From JAIBJN01 sp035461525 (GTDB lineage: Bacteria > Actinomycetota > Thermoleophilia > Gaiellales > Gaiellaceae): a stretch of 64,000 nt of DNA. Below are positions 48,541 through 57,092 of the stretch, in pieces (the stretch's first letter is position 1; every line of letters begins with the position of its first letter). The position numbers were made by a program, and so were the translations under genes. The stretch is from the NCBI GenBank assembly GCA_035461525.1, contig DATHVD010000040.1, positions 4,942 to 68,941 of the forward strand. The letters run 5' to 3'. The notes under the pieces were generated by a model. The model saw only the letters and a program-made list of their open reading frames with translations, searched no databases and had not been told where the DNA came from.

Positions 48541-49788
48541 CTAGTCCCAGTCGTCGAGCGTCCTCCAGGCCAGGTTGAACCAGGCCCCTTCGACCTCGCC
48601 GTCGCACCAGGCGCGGTCGCCGGGCGGCCCGCACGCGTCCTTGGGCGAGCTCGGGAGCTCGTCCGTGGACTCGCGCACGGCGTTGGCCAGTCGCGCGGCG
48701 ATCTGGTCCCTTCCCGCCTCCGAGTAGCCCGGGAACGCCGCGATGGGCGCCCAGGCGAAGCCGATGAGGCCCGGGGGGACGGTGCGCGGATTGGCGTCGG
48801 CGTAGTGCCGGAGGGCGTAGACCTGGGTCGAGACGAAGTGTCTCATGAGGTCGGCGTCGAGCAGATGGGTGTCGCCGATCCCGATGTGCGGCCAGGCCGC
48901 GTTCGCGAGCGGCAGGTACGTGCGCCGCAGGAAGCTGCGTGCCGCCTCGATGCGCTTGCGCCCGGCGTCGGCCAGGATCGGCATGTGCTGGAAGTAGTCG
49001 TTGAGGCGCCTGACCCGCTTCCCGAGCGGTGCGCCGTCGACGCCCCACGAGAGGGAGCTGACGTACACCTCGTGGGCGAAGACGTCGACGTAGCCGTCGA
49101 GCTCGGCCCAGAAGGGCTCGTCCGCGAGCCACGCCTGCAGGCTCGCCTTGTAGGCCGCCACCTCGTCGGGACCCGAGGTTGAGGGGATCCCGATGTTGAA
49201 GACGATCCCCCGTGCCTTCGGCATCCCCGGGTCGCCGTCGTAGAGGCCGCGCAGGAACTCGAGCACCTCGGCGCGCGCGCCCGGAGCGCCCTCGAGGACC
49301 TCGGTGGTGAGCTCGTTGAACGCCCACGTCTCGCCCGCCTCGACGTCGAGGCCGCGCGTGGCCATGCGCCGCCGCGCGGTCTGGCCCGCGCCGTAGAACG
49401 TCCGCCCCGGCGCCCACTGCGGGTGCCCGCCGACGACCCACGTGCGCCAGCCGGTCGGGGACGTCCACCTGATCTCGGCGAGCGGATGGACGCCGAGCGC
49501 CCGCATCTCGTCGAAGCGGGCACGGACCCGGAGCGTCGTCCGGTCGTCGTCCTGCGGCGGGATCGTCACGGAGTAGTCGGCGCACCGCGAGGAGTCGGCG
49601 GCGAGGGCCTGGCCGAGGACGAGCCACTGGGCGCCGCCCCAGAAGACGGCGTCGACCTCGTGCAGGCAGCCGGACGGCTCCGGCCCTGCCTGCGGAACCT
49701 CGGGATCGGGATTGCCCGCGGCCCCGCCCGGCCACGAGCCGGCGAGCAGCGCCGAGGTCAGAATTGCGAGACAGATGAACGAGCGCAC
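48541..49788 (-). CDS. Secreted protein of unknown function (possible TIM-barrel fold)
   Basis: 415 residues from GTG 49788, with AAGGAGGA just upstream. Signal peptide (FICLAILTSALLAGSWPGGAAG, cleavage near residue 23), then a single large soluble domain with alternating strands and helices: VDAVFWGGAQWLVLG, MRALGVHPLAEIRW, ARGIVFNIGIPST, GYVDVFAHEVYVSSLSWG, GLIGFAWAPIAAFPG. The repeated strand-helix pattern and aromatic/acidic strand ends suggest a glycosidase-like barrel, but I recognise no family. No partner gene is evident. Confidence 0.75.
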   Translation of the reverse strand: MRSFICLAILTSALLAGSWPGGAAGNPDPEVPQAGPEPSGCLHEVDAVFWGGAQWLVLGQALAADSSRCADYSVTIPPQDDDRTTLRVRARFDEMRALGVHPLAEIRWTSPTGWRTWVVGGHPQWAPGRTFYGAGQTARRRMATRGLDVEAGETWAFNELTTEVLEGAPGARAEVLEFLRGLYDGDPGMPKARGIVFNIGIPSTSGPDEVAAYKASLQAWLADEPFWAELDGYVDVFAHEVYVSSLSWGVDGAPLGKRVRRLNDYFQHMPILADAGRKRIEAARSFLRRTYLPLANAAWPHIGIGDTHLLDADLMRHFVSTQVYALRHYADANPRTVPPGLIGFAWAPIAAFPGYSEAGRDQIAARLANAVRESTDELPSSPKDACGPPGDRAWCDGEVEGAWFNLAWRTLDDWD

Positions 49789-49890
49789 GGTTCCTCCTTC
49801 CCTGCTCGAGGACGACGCGCGCCCGCGCGAGGACGACGGCGATCTCGCGCGCGACATCGGCCCGAGACGTCGATGCCGAAAGGTGCAGGC

Positions 49891-49905
49891 GGGGGCCAGA
49901 CCCCC
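49891..49905. repeat. GGGGG-CCAGA-CCCCC hairpin in a 235-nt gap
   Basis: A perfect 5-bp stem inside a G/C-skewed stretch, flanked by GGTGCAGG and CACCCCCGG. It resembles the GGGG-TCTGA-CCCC type of dispersed palindromes seen in other GC-rich genomes. Nothing else is recognisable between 49789 and 50023. Confidence 0.4.
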
Positions 49906-50023
49906 ACCCCCGGCCGGAGACGGTGGGCGAGCACCATGCCTCGACCTCCTCGCTTGTGCAAAGAGTCTCGAACTATCGTGAGATCCTGTCAACCCCACGA
50001 TTCGGCCTGCGAAAGGACCTGCC

Positions 50024-50245
50024 ATGAGAAAGGACGTCCGCCAGTTCATCCGCAGGCTCGAAGCCGTGGGCCTCACGGTCGAGCCGACGCCGGGGCACTA
50101 CCGCGTCCTGCGTGACGGGAAGCCGCTGCGCAAGGCGAACGGCATGCCGTTCATGCTCCCGTTCTCGCCCGACACGACCCGGTGGCGCAGGTCGGCGATC
50201 GTCGAGCTCCGCAAGCTCGGGATCGACCTGGAGTCGCCGGGCTAG
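50024..50245 (+). CDS. HicA-like small protein (orphan)
   Basis: 73 residues. VRQFIRRLEAVGLTVEPTPGHYRVLRDGKPL, then MPFMLPFSPDTTRWRRSAIVELRKLGIDL: a helix, a strand hairpin with a histidine, and a closing helix, as in the double-stranded-RNA-binding-like HicA fold. No HicB antitoxin gene is adjacent, so a toxin role is not supported. The start has GAAAGGA about 9 nt upstream. It meets the convergent GNAT gene with a 4-nt overlap. Confidence 0.5.
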   Translation: MRKDVRQFIRRLEAVGLTVEPTPGHYRVLRDGKPLRKANGMPFMLPFSPDTTRWRRSAIVELRKLGIDLESPG

Positions 50246-50706
50246 AGATCCCGCTCGTAGTAGAGCATCGACGGCCCGTCCGGGTCGCCCTCGTTGTTCG
50301 TGAAGCCCGCGCTCTCGTAGAGAGCGCGGGCGGCGACGTCGTCCACACTCGTGTTCAGGTCGATGTGGGCGGCGCCGCGCTCGCGCGCGTGCTCCATCGC
50401 GGCCTCGAGGAGCGCCCGCCCGAGGCCGCGGCCGCGGAGCTTCGGGACGACGTAGAGCTCCGCCAGGTAGGCGTCGAGCTTCCCCGTGTGGAGCGAAGGG
50501 CTGAAGCTGAGCTGGGCGAAGCCGTCGGGCCCCTCGCCGGCGAAGAGGACGAGGATCTCCCCGCTCTCGAGCAGCGGCACGGCGCGCTCGGCGATCGTGG
50601 CCGCGTCCGGCGTCGGGGCGTCGAACTCCGCGTTGAACGCGTGCAGCAGCCGGCCGAACGCCGGCGCGTCGGCCGTGTTCGCCCGGCGGATCGCGGGCTC
50701 GGCCAC
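50242..50706 (-). CDS. GNAT family N-acetyltransferase
   Basis: 154 residues. The acetyl-CoA motif is AELYVVPKLRGRGLGRALLEAAMEHA (R/Q-x-x-G-x-A), followed by HIDLNTSVDDVAARALYESAGF. The substrate is unknown; the last strand MLYYERDL is typical. GTG start at 50706. It sits alone between the HicA-like gene and the frameshifted membrane gene. Confidence 0.92.
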   Translation of the reverse strand: MAEPAIRRANTADAPAFGRLLHAFNAEFDAPTPDAATIAERAVPLLESGEILVLFAGEGPDGFAQLSFSPSLHTGKLDAYLAELYVVPKLRGRGLGRALLEAAMEHARERGAAHIDLNTSVDDVAARALYESAGFTNNEGDPDGPSMLYYERDL

Positions 50707-50756
50707 GGACGCTTGTCTATCGCATCTCCGCCCGGGGCGCGAAGCGAACCGGCTCA

Positions 50757-51430
50757 GTGGGGCCTACGGACCCGGAGTCGGTGGCTGCGCGGATGGCGCG
50801 GGGTGCCGCCCTGGGCGACGATCCGGACGTGCGACCGGCACCTCCCTCCCCCGCTCGCGCGCTCAGGGCGCGGTGGACCGTCGCCACGACGGCCGGGGAG
50901 GCGGCCGGGTTCGCCGTCCCCGCCGCCGGCGACCCCGCGCTCGTGCCGGCGGTCGTTGCGGCCGGCGCCGCGGAGGGCGCGATCCTCGGGCTCGGCCAGT
51001 CGCTCGTCCTCTGCCGCAAGGTCGCCGCCCTCCGCCGGCGCGGCTGGGTCGTTGCGACCGCGGTCGCCGCTCTCTTCGGCTGGGCTCTGGCAATGCCGCT
51101 CGGCGCCTTCGGCGGCTCGCTGCCCGCCGCGCTTCTCGTCCTCGCGTCGACCGTGGTCGGGGCCGTGCTCCTCGCCGCGGTCGGGCGGCGCAGTGGCTCG
51201 TCCTCCGCCGCCACGTCGCCCGGGCCTGGCGCTGGACCCCGGCGAACGCGCTGGCGTGGCTCGCGGGCCTGACCTTCTCCTTCGTGGCGCTGGCGCTCGT
51301 GGACCAGGATGCGCCGGCCTGGGCCGTCGCCGGGGTCGGCGTCGCCTCGGGGCTGGCGCTGGGCCTCGTCGTCGCAGCGGTCACCGGCCTCGCGCTCGTC
51401 CGGCTCCTGCGTCCGGAGGCCCGCCCGTGA
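50757..51430 (+). pseudogene. Frameshifted integral membrane protein
   Basis: From GTG 50757 the frame encodes helices with GLGQSLVLCRKVAALRRRGWVVATAV and LAMPLGAFGGSLPAALLVL. After a shift near 51190 (in a GGCGGCG run) the neighbouring frame continues the same pattern as AQWLVLRRHVARAWRWTPANALAWLAG, then two more helices, ending in a stop that overlaps the next GTG (GTGA at 51427). The two halves are an internal duplication of the QxLVLRR-W unit. It is broken or mis-sequenced. Confidence 0.6.
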
Positions 51431-54033
51431 CGACGCGGCCGTCCGGGTTGAGCAAGGCCGAGGCGGCGGCCCGCCTCGCCCTGGACGGCGCAAACGTCCT
51501 CCCCGCCCCGCCGGAACGGGCGCCCTGGGTCGCGCTCCTCCGGCAGCTGACGCACTTCTTCGCGCTCCTCCTCTGGGTCGCGGCCGCGCTCGCCGCGATC
51601 GCACAGCTCCTCCCCCTCACCGTGGCGATCGTCGTCGTCGTCCTCGTCAACGGCCTCTTCGCCTTTGCGCAGGAGCACCGGGCCGAGCGGGCGGCGCGCC
51701 GCCTCCGCGACCTCGTCCCCAGGCGGGCGACGGTGCTTCGCGACGGGCTCCCGCACGAGATCCCCGCCGAGGAGCTCGTCGTCGGCGACATCGTCCTCCT
51801 CGCCGCGGGCGACCGGATCCCAGCGGACCTGCGGCTGCTCGAGGCACACGCGCTCCTCGTGGACGAGTCCGCGCTCACGGGCGAGAGCGCGGCGGTCGCC
51901 CACGACGCGGGAGACGAGCTCCTCTCGGCCTGCTTCCTCGTCGAGGGCGAGGGGACGGCGGAGGTGACGGCGACGGGCGCCGGCACGCGGCTCGCCTCGA
52001 TCGCCGAGCTGACCCGGGCGGTGCACCGGCCGCCGACGCCGCTCGCGCTCGAGCTCAGGCGTGTCGTCCGGACGATCAGCCTCGTCGCGATCGGGGTCGG
52101 CACGGCGCTCTTCCTCGCCACCATGCTGATCGGGCTCTCGGTGCCCGATGCCCTGATCGTCGGCCTGGGCGTCACCGTCGCCCTCGTGCCCGAGGGCCTC
52201 CTGCCGACGGTGACGCTCTCCCTCGCGATCGGCGCCCAGCGGATGAGCGAGCGCAACGCGCTCGTGCGCCGGCTCGAGTCGGTGGAGACGCTCGGCTCGA
52301 CCACGTTCGTCTGCACGGACAAGACCGGGACGCTGACCCGCAACGAGATGGAGGTCGTCGAGGCGTGGCTGCCCTGCGGGCGCGTGCGCGTGCGCGGCGC
52401 CGGCTACGCGCCCGAGGCCGAGCTCGAGACCGAGGACGCCGGAGCAATCCCGGCCCTGCGCGCGGCCGCGGTCTCCGCCGTCCGCGCATCCACGGGCCGC
52501 GCCGCTCTCCGCGACGGGCGCTGGCAGGCGGAGGGCGACCCGATGGAGGCCGCGCTCGACGTCCTCGCACGCCGGGTCGGCGCGGACGTCGCCGCCGATC
52601 GTGCCGCCTCCCCGGAACGACGCCGCTTCCCGTTCGACCCCAGAAGACGGCGGATGTCGGTCGTAGCCGGCGACCGCGTCGTCGTCAAGGGCGCCCCCGA
52701 CACCGTCCTCCCGCTCTGTGCCAACGGCGCGCGGCTCGAGGCAGCGGCGCACGACCTCGCCGAGCGGGGCCTGCGCGTCCTCGCGGTCGCCCAGCGGCCC
52801 TGCCCCGACGGACTGCCGGCAAGCGCAGAGGAGGCCGAGCGGGGGCTCGAGCTTCTCGCCGTCCTCGGGCTCGAGGACCCGCCCCGTCCGGCCGCGGCGG
52901 GGGCGATCGCGGCCTGCCGGCGGGCAGGCATCCGCGTCGCGATGATCACGGGCGACCACCCGGCGACGGCGGAGACGATCGGCCGCGAGGTGGGGCTCCT
53001 CCGTCCCGGCGCGCCCGTCGTGACCGGGGCCGAGCTCCCCGCCGACGAGAAGGAGCTCGGCGGGCTCGTCGACCGCGACGGCATCGTCCTCGCCCGCGTC
53101 TCGCCCGAGGACAAGCTGCGGGTCGCGCTCGCGCTGCGCGAGCGTGGCCACGTGATCGCGATTACGGGCGACGGCGTCAACGACGGGCCCGCGCTGCAGG
53201 AGGCCGACATCGGCATCGCCATGGGCCGGACCGGCACCGACGTCGCGCGGGAGGCCGCCGACCTCGTGCTCCTCGACGACGACTTCGCCACCATCGTGGC
53301 GGCGATCGAGCAGGGGCGGGCGACGTTCGCCAACATCCGCCGCTTCCTCACCTACCACCTCGCCGACAACGTCGCCGAGCTGACGCCGTTCGCCGTCTGG
53401 GCCCTCTCGGGCGGGAACATCCCGCTCGCACTCTCGGTGCTCGCCGTGCTCGCGCTCGACATCGGCACCGACACGTTCAGCGCGGTCGCGCTCGGCGCCG
53501 AGCCGCCCGAGGCGGACGCGCTCCGCCGTCCGCCCGACCGTGGGAGGCTGCTCGACCGCACGGTGGCAGCGCGCGCCTTCGGGGTGCTCGGGCCGACGGA
53601 GGCGGTCTTCGAGATGGGGGCCTTCTTCGCCGTCTTCCTCGCCGCGGGCTGGAGGCCCGGCGACTCGTTCGAGGCGACCGGCGTCGTCACCTCCGCGGCC
53701 GGGGCTGCCTTCCTGGCCGTAGTCGTCGGTCAGACCGCGAACGCCTTTGCGTGCCGCAGCCCCTCGCTCCTCCCGGGCCGGCTCGGCTGGGCCTCGAACC
53801 GGCTGCTCCTCGTCGCTGTCTCGATCGAAGGTGCGATCGCGGCCGCCTTCCTCGTCGTCCCCGGGCTCGCGTCGCTCCTCGACCACGACCTGCCCACCGC
53901 TTCCGGGCTCGTGGCAGCGCTCGCGGCGGCGCCAGCCGTGCTGACCGCGGACGCCCTTTACAAGGCAGTCGCCGGCCGGCGCGCCCGGAGGCCGGCTCAG
54001 CCCACGAAGGCGTCGAGGGCGACGAGCCGATAG
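51427..54033 (+). CDS. P-type cation-transporting ATPase (Na/K-like P2 group)
   Basis: 868 residues from GTG 51427. Actuator LLVDESALTGES, membrane motif ALVPEGLLPTVTLSLA (PEGLL as in the Na/K-ATPase-like group rather than PEGLP), phosphorylation Asp D298 in CTDKTGTLTRNEMEV, KGAP, and hinge TGDGVNDGPALQEADIGIAMG. The distal helices read NVAELTPFAVWAL and LALDIGTDTFSAVALG, resembling the ion-binding helices of that group. It could carry Na+, K+ or another cation. It overlaps the frameshifted membrane gene at its start and the deacetylase by 37 nt at its end. Confidence 0.93.
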   Translation: MTTRPSGLSKAEAAARLALDGANVLPAPPERAPWVALLRQLTHFFALLLWVAAALAAIAQLLPLTVAIVVVVLVNGLFAFAQEHRAERAARRLRDLVPRRATVLRDGLPHEIPAEELVVGDIVLLAAGDRIPADLRLLEAHALLVDESALTGESAAVAHDAGDELLSACFLVEGEGTAEVTATGAGTRLASIAELTRAVHRPPTPLALELRRVVRTISLVAIGVGTALFLATMLIGLSVPDALIVGLGVTVALVPEGLLPTVTLSLAIGAQRMSERNALVRRLESVETLGSTTFVCTDKTGTLTRNEMEVVEAWLPCGRVRVRGAGYAPEAELETEDAGAIPALRAAAVSAVRASTGRAALRDGRWQAEGDPMEAALDVLARRVGADVAADRAASPERRRFPFDPRRRRMSVVAGDRVVVKGAPDTVLPLCANGARLEAAAHDLAERGLRVLAVAQRPCPDGLPASAEEAERGLELLAVLGLEDPPRPAAAGAIAACRRAGIRVAMITGDHPATAETIGREVGLLRPGAPVVTGAELPADEKELGGLVDRDGIVLARVSPEDKLRVALALRERGHVIAITGDGVNDGPALQEADIGIAMGRTGTDVAREAADLVLLDDDFATIVAAIEQGRATFANIRRFLTYHLADNVAELTPFAVWALSGGNIPLALSVLAVLALDIGTDTFSAVALGAEPPEADALRRPPDRGRLLDRTVAARAFGVLGPTEAVFEMGAFFAVFLAAGWRPGDSFEATGVVTSAAGAAFLAVVVGQTANAFACRSPSLLPGRLGWASNRLLLVAVSIEGAIAAAFLVVPGLASLLDHDLPTASGLVAALAAAPAVLTADALYKAVAGRRARRPAQPTKASRATSR

Positions 54034-54779
54034 CCGCGCGCGCGAACGGCCGCGACGACCGTCGGCAGAGCGTCGGCGTCGAGCGTCGACCCGTCCGGCG
54101 CCGCTCCGACGTGCATGAGCACGATCGCGCCCGGCCGCAGGGCCGCGAGCACGCGCTCCTCCACGGTCTCGGCCGAGCGGCCCGCGGCCGTTCCCTGCCA
54201 GCCGAGGGAGTCGACCGTCCAGCGGACGCTCCCGTAGCCGAGCGCGTTGACGAGGGCGATCGTGCGGGCGTCCCGCGCGCCGTAGGGGAAACGGAAGAGC
54301 GGCCGGGGGTCGCGTCCGGCCGCGCGCGCCACGACGGCGCCGCCCTGCCGGATCTCCCTCCGCGCCTCGGCGTCCGTGAGGCCGGTCAGGTCGACGTGGC
54401 CGAGGGTGTGGTTTCCAACGGGATAGCCCGCGCCGATCTCCGCCGCGAGCGCCGGATACGCGCGCGCCCAGCTCCCGGTGAGAAAGGTCGCCGCGGCCCC
54501 CGTCTCCTCGAGCGTGCTCAGGATCGAGCGGACGCCGTCGGCGTTCGCGCCGCAGTCGAACGTGAGCGCGACCACCTTCCGCGAGGTCGGCAGCACCTCC
54601 CACTCCGTGCCGAGGAGCGACGCCGGTACCTCCGGACCGGGCTCGGGCTCGGGCGCGGCCGGGGACGTCGGGCTCGTGTCCGGCGCGGCGCCGGTCTCGT
54701 CCGGTTGCGGAGCCCCCTCCCCGCCGCCGCAGCCGGCGAGGAGGAGCGAAAGCGCCAGGACACCGAGAGACCGCCACAT
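53997..54779 (-). CDS. Lipoprotein polysaccharide deacetylase (NodB homology)
   Basis: 260 residues. A lipobox (LLLAGC, Cys about 18) is followed by an acidic/proline linker, then the NodB domain: motif 1 LTFDCG, motif 2 NHTLGHVDLTGLT (HxxxH), motif 3 RFPYGARD, motif 4 WTVDSLGW, motif 5 VLMHVG. The second Asp of the usual TFDDG is Cys here, so metal binding or specificity may differ. It removes acyl groups from cell-wall or polysaccharide sugars. It is divergent from the SpoIID/LytB gene, suggesting a shared wall-modifying role. Confidence 0.9.
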   Translation of the reverse strand: MWRSLGVLALSLLLAGCGGGEGAPQPDETGAAPDTSPTSPAAPEPEPGPEVPASLLGTEWEVLPTSRKVVALTFDCGANADGVRSILSTLEETGAAATFLTGSWARAYPALAAEIGAGYPVGNHTLGHVDLTGLTDAEARREIRQGGAVVARAAGRDPRPLFRFPYGARDARTIALVNALGYGSVRWTVDSLGWQGTAAGRSAETVEERVLAALRPGAIVLMHVGAAPDGSTLDADALPTVVAAVRARGYRLVALDAFVG

Positions 54780-54947
54780 GGAGACAAGTGTCCTCCCCGC
54801 AGGCCCGGGCCGCGTCCGCGGCCTCGCGGAGCCCCGCTGCGGGAAACCCGGCGCCGCCCGTCCTGCGGCAAAGCCGCAGCGGCCATCCGCCAGCCCCACG
54901 ATGCCGGCGGGCGGCTCGGGGCGTACGGTGGCGAGGAGAGGACGCCG
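54780..54947. other. 168-nt gap between two divergent cell-wall genes
   Basis: It holds a hairpin CTGCGGC-AAA-GCCGCAG and a TACGGT box (54924-54929). On the deacetylase side only a weak GACACT precedes the start. A GGAAACC and a GCAAAGCC occur in the order seen in c-di-GMP riboswitches, but the fold does not fit (see rejected items). Confidence 0.3.
54924..54929 (+). promoter_or_regulatory. Putative -10 box (TACGGT) for the SpoIID/LytB gene
   Basis: TACGGT, 18 nt before the ATG, with GAGGAGAGG as the ribosome site between. A short leader is predicted here, unlike most genes of the window. Confidence 0.4.
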
Positions 54948-56726
54948 ATGACGCTCCAGCAGTCGCCTTCGGGATCGCCCCGGCCTCGGGGCCGGCGCGT
55001 CCGCGCGCTGCTCGCGGCCGCCGCGCTCCTCGCCCTCCTCGCCGCCGCGTCGGGCGCTCCGGCCGCGCCCGTCTTCGTCCTCACGGGCAAGGGCTGGGGG
55101 CACGGGATCGGCCTGGGCCAGTACGGCACGCGGGGCTACGCCCAGCAGGGCTGGACGTACGACTCGATCCTCGCGCGCTACTACCAGGGAACCGCGCTCG
55201 CCTCGGGCTACCCCAACGACGGCGTCCGTATCCTCCTCGCCACGGGGCGCTCCTCGGTCACCGTCGGAGCGGACGCCGCCTTCGAGCTCGCGGGCGAGAC
55301 GCTCGCCGCCGGCGCCTACACCGTCACGCCGCTCGCCGGCCAGGTGAAGGTGACCGGAAGCGGCACGACCAGGATCGTGGCGAGCCCAGCGAGGTTCGAG
55401 CCTGGAACGGCGGCCCTCGAGCTCGGCGGCCTCCCGTACCGGGGCGATCTCCTGGCCGCGTCCTCCGCGGACGGGAAGACGATCGCCATCGTGAACGCGC
55501 TCGCGCGCGAGCTCTACCTCCGCGGCGTCGTCCCGCGGGAGATGCCGTCCTCGTGGCTGCCCGAGGCTCTCAAGGCTCAGGCGGTCGCGGCCCGGTCGTA
55601 CTCCTTCGCGGTCGGCGGTCATTGCGTCTGGCTCGGCGGGGGCGCGCTCGGAGAGGCGGTCGGGCTCGCCGCGAGCCCGCTCGCGGCCCTCGCGCTCGGA
55701 CAGCCCGCAGCCGAGCCGGTCTTCTGCGCCGACACGCGCGACCAGGTCTACGGAGGCAAGTCGGCCGAGACCGATGCGACCACGGGCGCCGTCAAGGCGA
55801 CGGCCGGCAGGGTGGTCACCTACGGAGGAAGCGTGGCGACGACCTACTTCTTCTCCACGTCGGGCGGTCGGACGGCCGCGAAGGCCGACGAGTGGGGCGG
55901 CGCGGCGGTGCCGTACCTCGTCTCCGTGTCCGATCCCTACGACACGATCTCGCCCCACCACGTCTGGGGGCCGGCGGACGCCGAGGTCGACTGCGCCGGG
56001 ACGGCCCGGGACTGCGTATTCACGGCTGCGCAGGTCGAGAGCGGGCTCGGGCTCGCGCTCATCCCGGTCGACCTTCGGGTGACCGCCCGGAACTCCTCGG
56101 GACGCGTCGCGCTCCTCGAGGCGACGACCCCGGCGGGCACGACGACGTTCTCGGGAACGACCGCGCGGACGAAGCTCGCGCTCCGCTCCACGTGGTTCAG
56201 CGTCGGCGTCCTCTCGCTCGAGCGCTCGGCGACCACGGTCGTCTACGGCGGCAAGGTGAAGCTCTCCGGCCTCGCGCGGAGCGGCGGCACGGCCGGCTGG
56301 GACGCCGCGCATCTCCAGCGGAGGCCCTACGGCGCGACGGCCTGGACGACCGTCGGGGAGGCGCTTCCGCGCGGGGCGTGGACGAAGACGGTGAGGCCGC
56401 CCGTCCGGACGGACTATCGCGCGGTCTCCGGGAACGCGACGGGGGCCGCCGCCCGCGTCAAGGTGCGAACGCGCGTCACGTTCTCCGTGCCGCGGAAGCC
56501 GTACACGAGGCTCGCCGGCGCCGTGGGGCCGGCGAGGGCGGGCATCTCGGTCACCCTGGAGCGCAAGCGGGCCGACGGAACCTGGAAGCTCGTCGCGACG
56601 ACGTCCACGAAGGCCGACGGAGGCTTCTCCTTCACCATCTCCCGGCTCGGCACGTACCGGGCTCGCGCCGACGCCGGCGGCGGCTACGTCGCGGGCGGCG
56701 CGACCGTCACGGTCCCGCCCTCGTAG
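54948..56726 (+). CDS. SpoIID/LytB-domain secreted protein
   Basis: 592 residues. Signal peptide (RALLAAAALLALLAAASGAPA, cleavage near residue 36), then FVLTGKGWGHGIGLGQYGTRGYA, the SpoIID start, and ELYLRGVVPREMPSSWLPEALKAQAVAARSY with the catalytic-type Glu region. After about residue 410 comes a beta-rich tail of about 180 residues with Ig-like repeats (TTVVYGGKVKLSGLARSG). Related proteins cut stem-free glycans or activate amidases. A strong hairpin ends the transcript; the deacetylase is divergent. Confidence 0.92.
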   Translation: MTLQQSPSGSPRPRGRRVRALLAAAALLALLAAASGAPAAPVFVLTGKGWGHGIGLGQYGTRGYAQQGWTYDSILARYYQGTALASGYPNDGVRILLATGRSSVTVGADAAFELAGETLAAGAYTVTPLAGQVKVTGSGTTRIVASPARFEPGTAALELGGLPYRGDLLAASSADGKTIAIVNALARELYLRGVVPREMPSSWLPEALKAQAVAARSYSFAVGGHCVWLGGGALGEAVGLAASPLAALALGQPAAEPVFCADTRDQVYGGKSAETDATTGAVKATAGRVVTYGGSVATTYFFSTSGGRTAAKADEWGGAAVPYLVSVSDPYDTISPHHVWGPADAEVDCAGTARDCVFTAAQVESGLGLALIPVDLRVTARNSSGRVALLEATTPAGTTTFSGTTARTKLALRSTWFSVGVLSLERSATTVVYGGKVKLSGLARSGGTAGWDAAHLQRRPYGATAWTTVGEALPRGAWTKTVRPPVRTDYRAVSGNATGAAARVKVRTRVTFSVPRKPYTRLAGAVGPARAGISVTLERKRADGTWKLVATTSTKADGGFSFTISRLGTYRARADAGGGYVAGGATVTVPPS

Positions 56727-56732
56727 CGGAGC

Positions 56733-56758
56733 GGGGGCCCCGCCGAAGCGGGGCCCCC
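56733..56758 (+). terminator. Long GC hairpin after the SpoIID/LytB gene
   Basis: GGGGGCCCCGC-CGAA-GCGGGGCCCCC: an 11-bp perfect stem with a CGAA loop, 6 nt past the stop. No T-tract, so it is a terminator of the type common in high-GC actinobacteria, or a 3'-end stabiliser. Confidence 0.65.
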
Positions 56759-56783
56759 GGACGATCTCCTGCCACGCGGGAGG

Positions 56784-56990
56784 TCAGCAGGTCTTGATGG
56801 TGATCCCGCGACCGCTCGCGACTGCGCCCTCCGCGCTGTAACCGTTGGAGAGCCGGATCGAGAACGTGTTCGGGAGCCGGACGTCACCTCCACCGTGAAG
56901 TCACGGGAACGCCCTCGGCGACGCCGCATCGCCCGCGCCGCGGCGGGCGACCTGTTCGTCCTCTCCTCATGTGAACCCCTCCCAGACTGG
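56784..56990 (-). pseudogene. Remnant with the C-terminal end of a secreted protein
   Basis: The minus strand ends in NTFSIRLSNGYSAEGAVASG and GITIKTC before a TGA at 56784, which reads like the end of a beta-rich secreted protein. Upstream the protein-like reading (SRDFTVEV) is in another frame and no start is found. The rest of 56760-57092 shows nothing else. Confidence 0.35.
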
Positions 56991-57092
56991 TGTACGGGCC
57001 TGACTCCGTTCGCGGGGAGAACGGGCGCCGCCGATCGCTCTCCCGGCGTCCGCATGCGCGGCGCCGATCATCTCGCGCCGGGCGCGCGGCGG

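Noticed and set aside
54780..54947. c-di-GMP-I-like riboswitch before the SpoIID/LytB gene
   Set aside because: GGAAACC and GCAAAGCC occur in the right order, and the 3' part is loosely similar, but GCAAAGCC is tied up in a perfect CTGCGGC/GCCGCAG stem, the P2 hairpin with a GAAA loop is missing, and a -10-like TACGGT lies downstream. A cmsearch with RF01051 would settle it.
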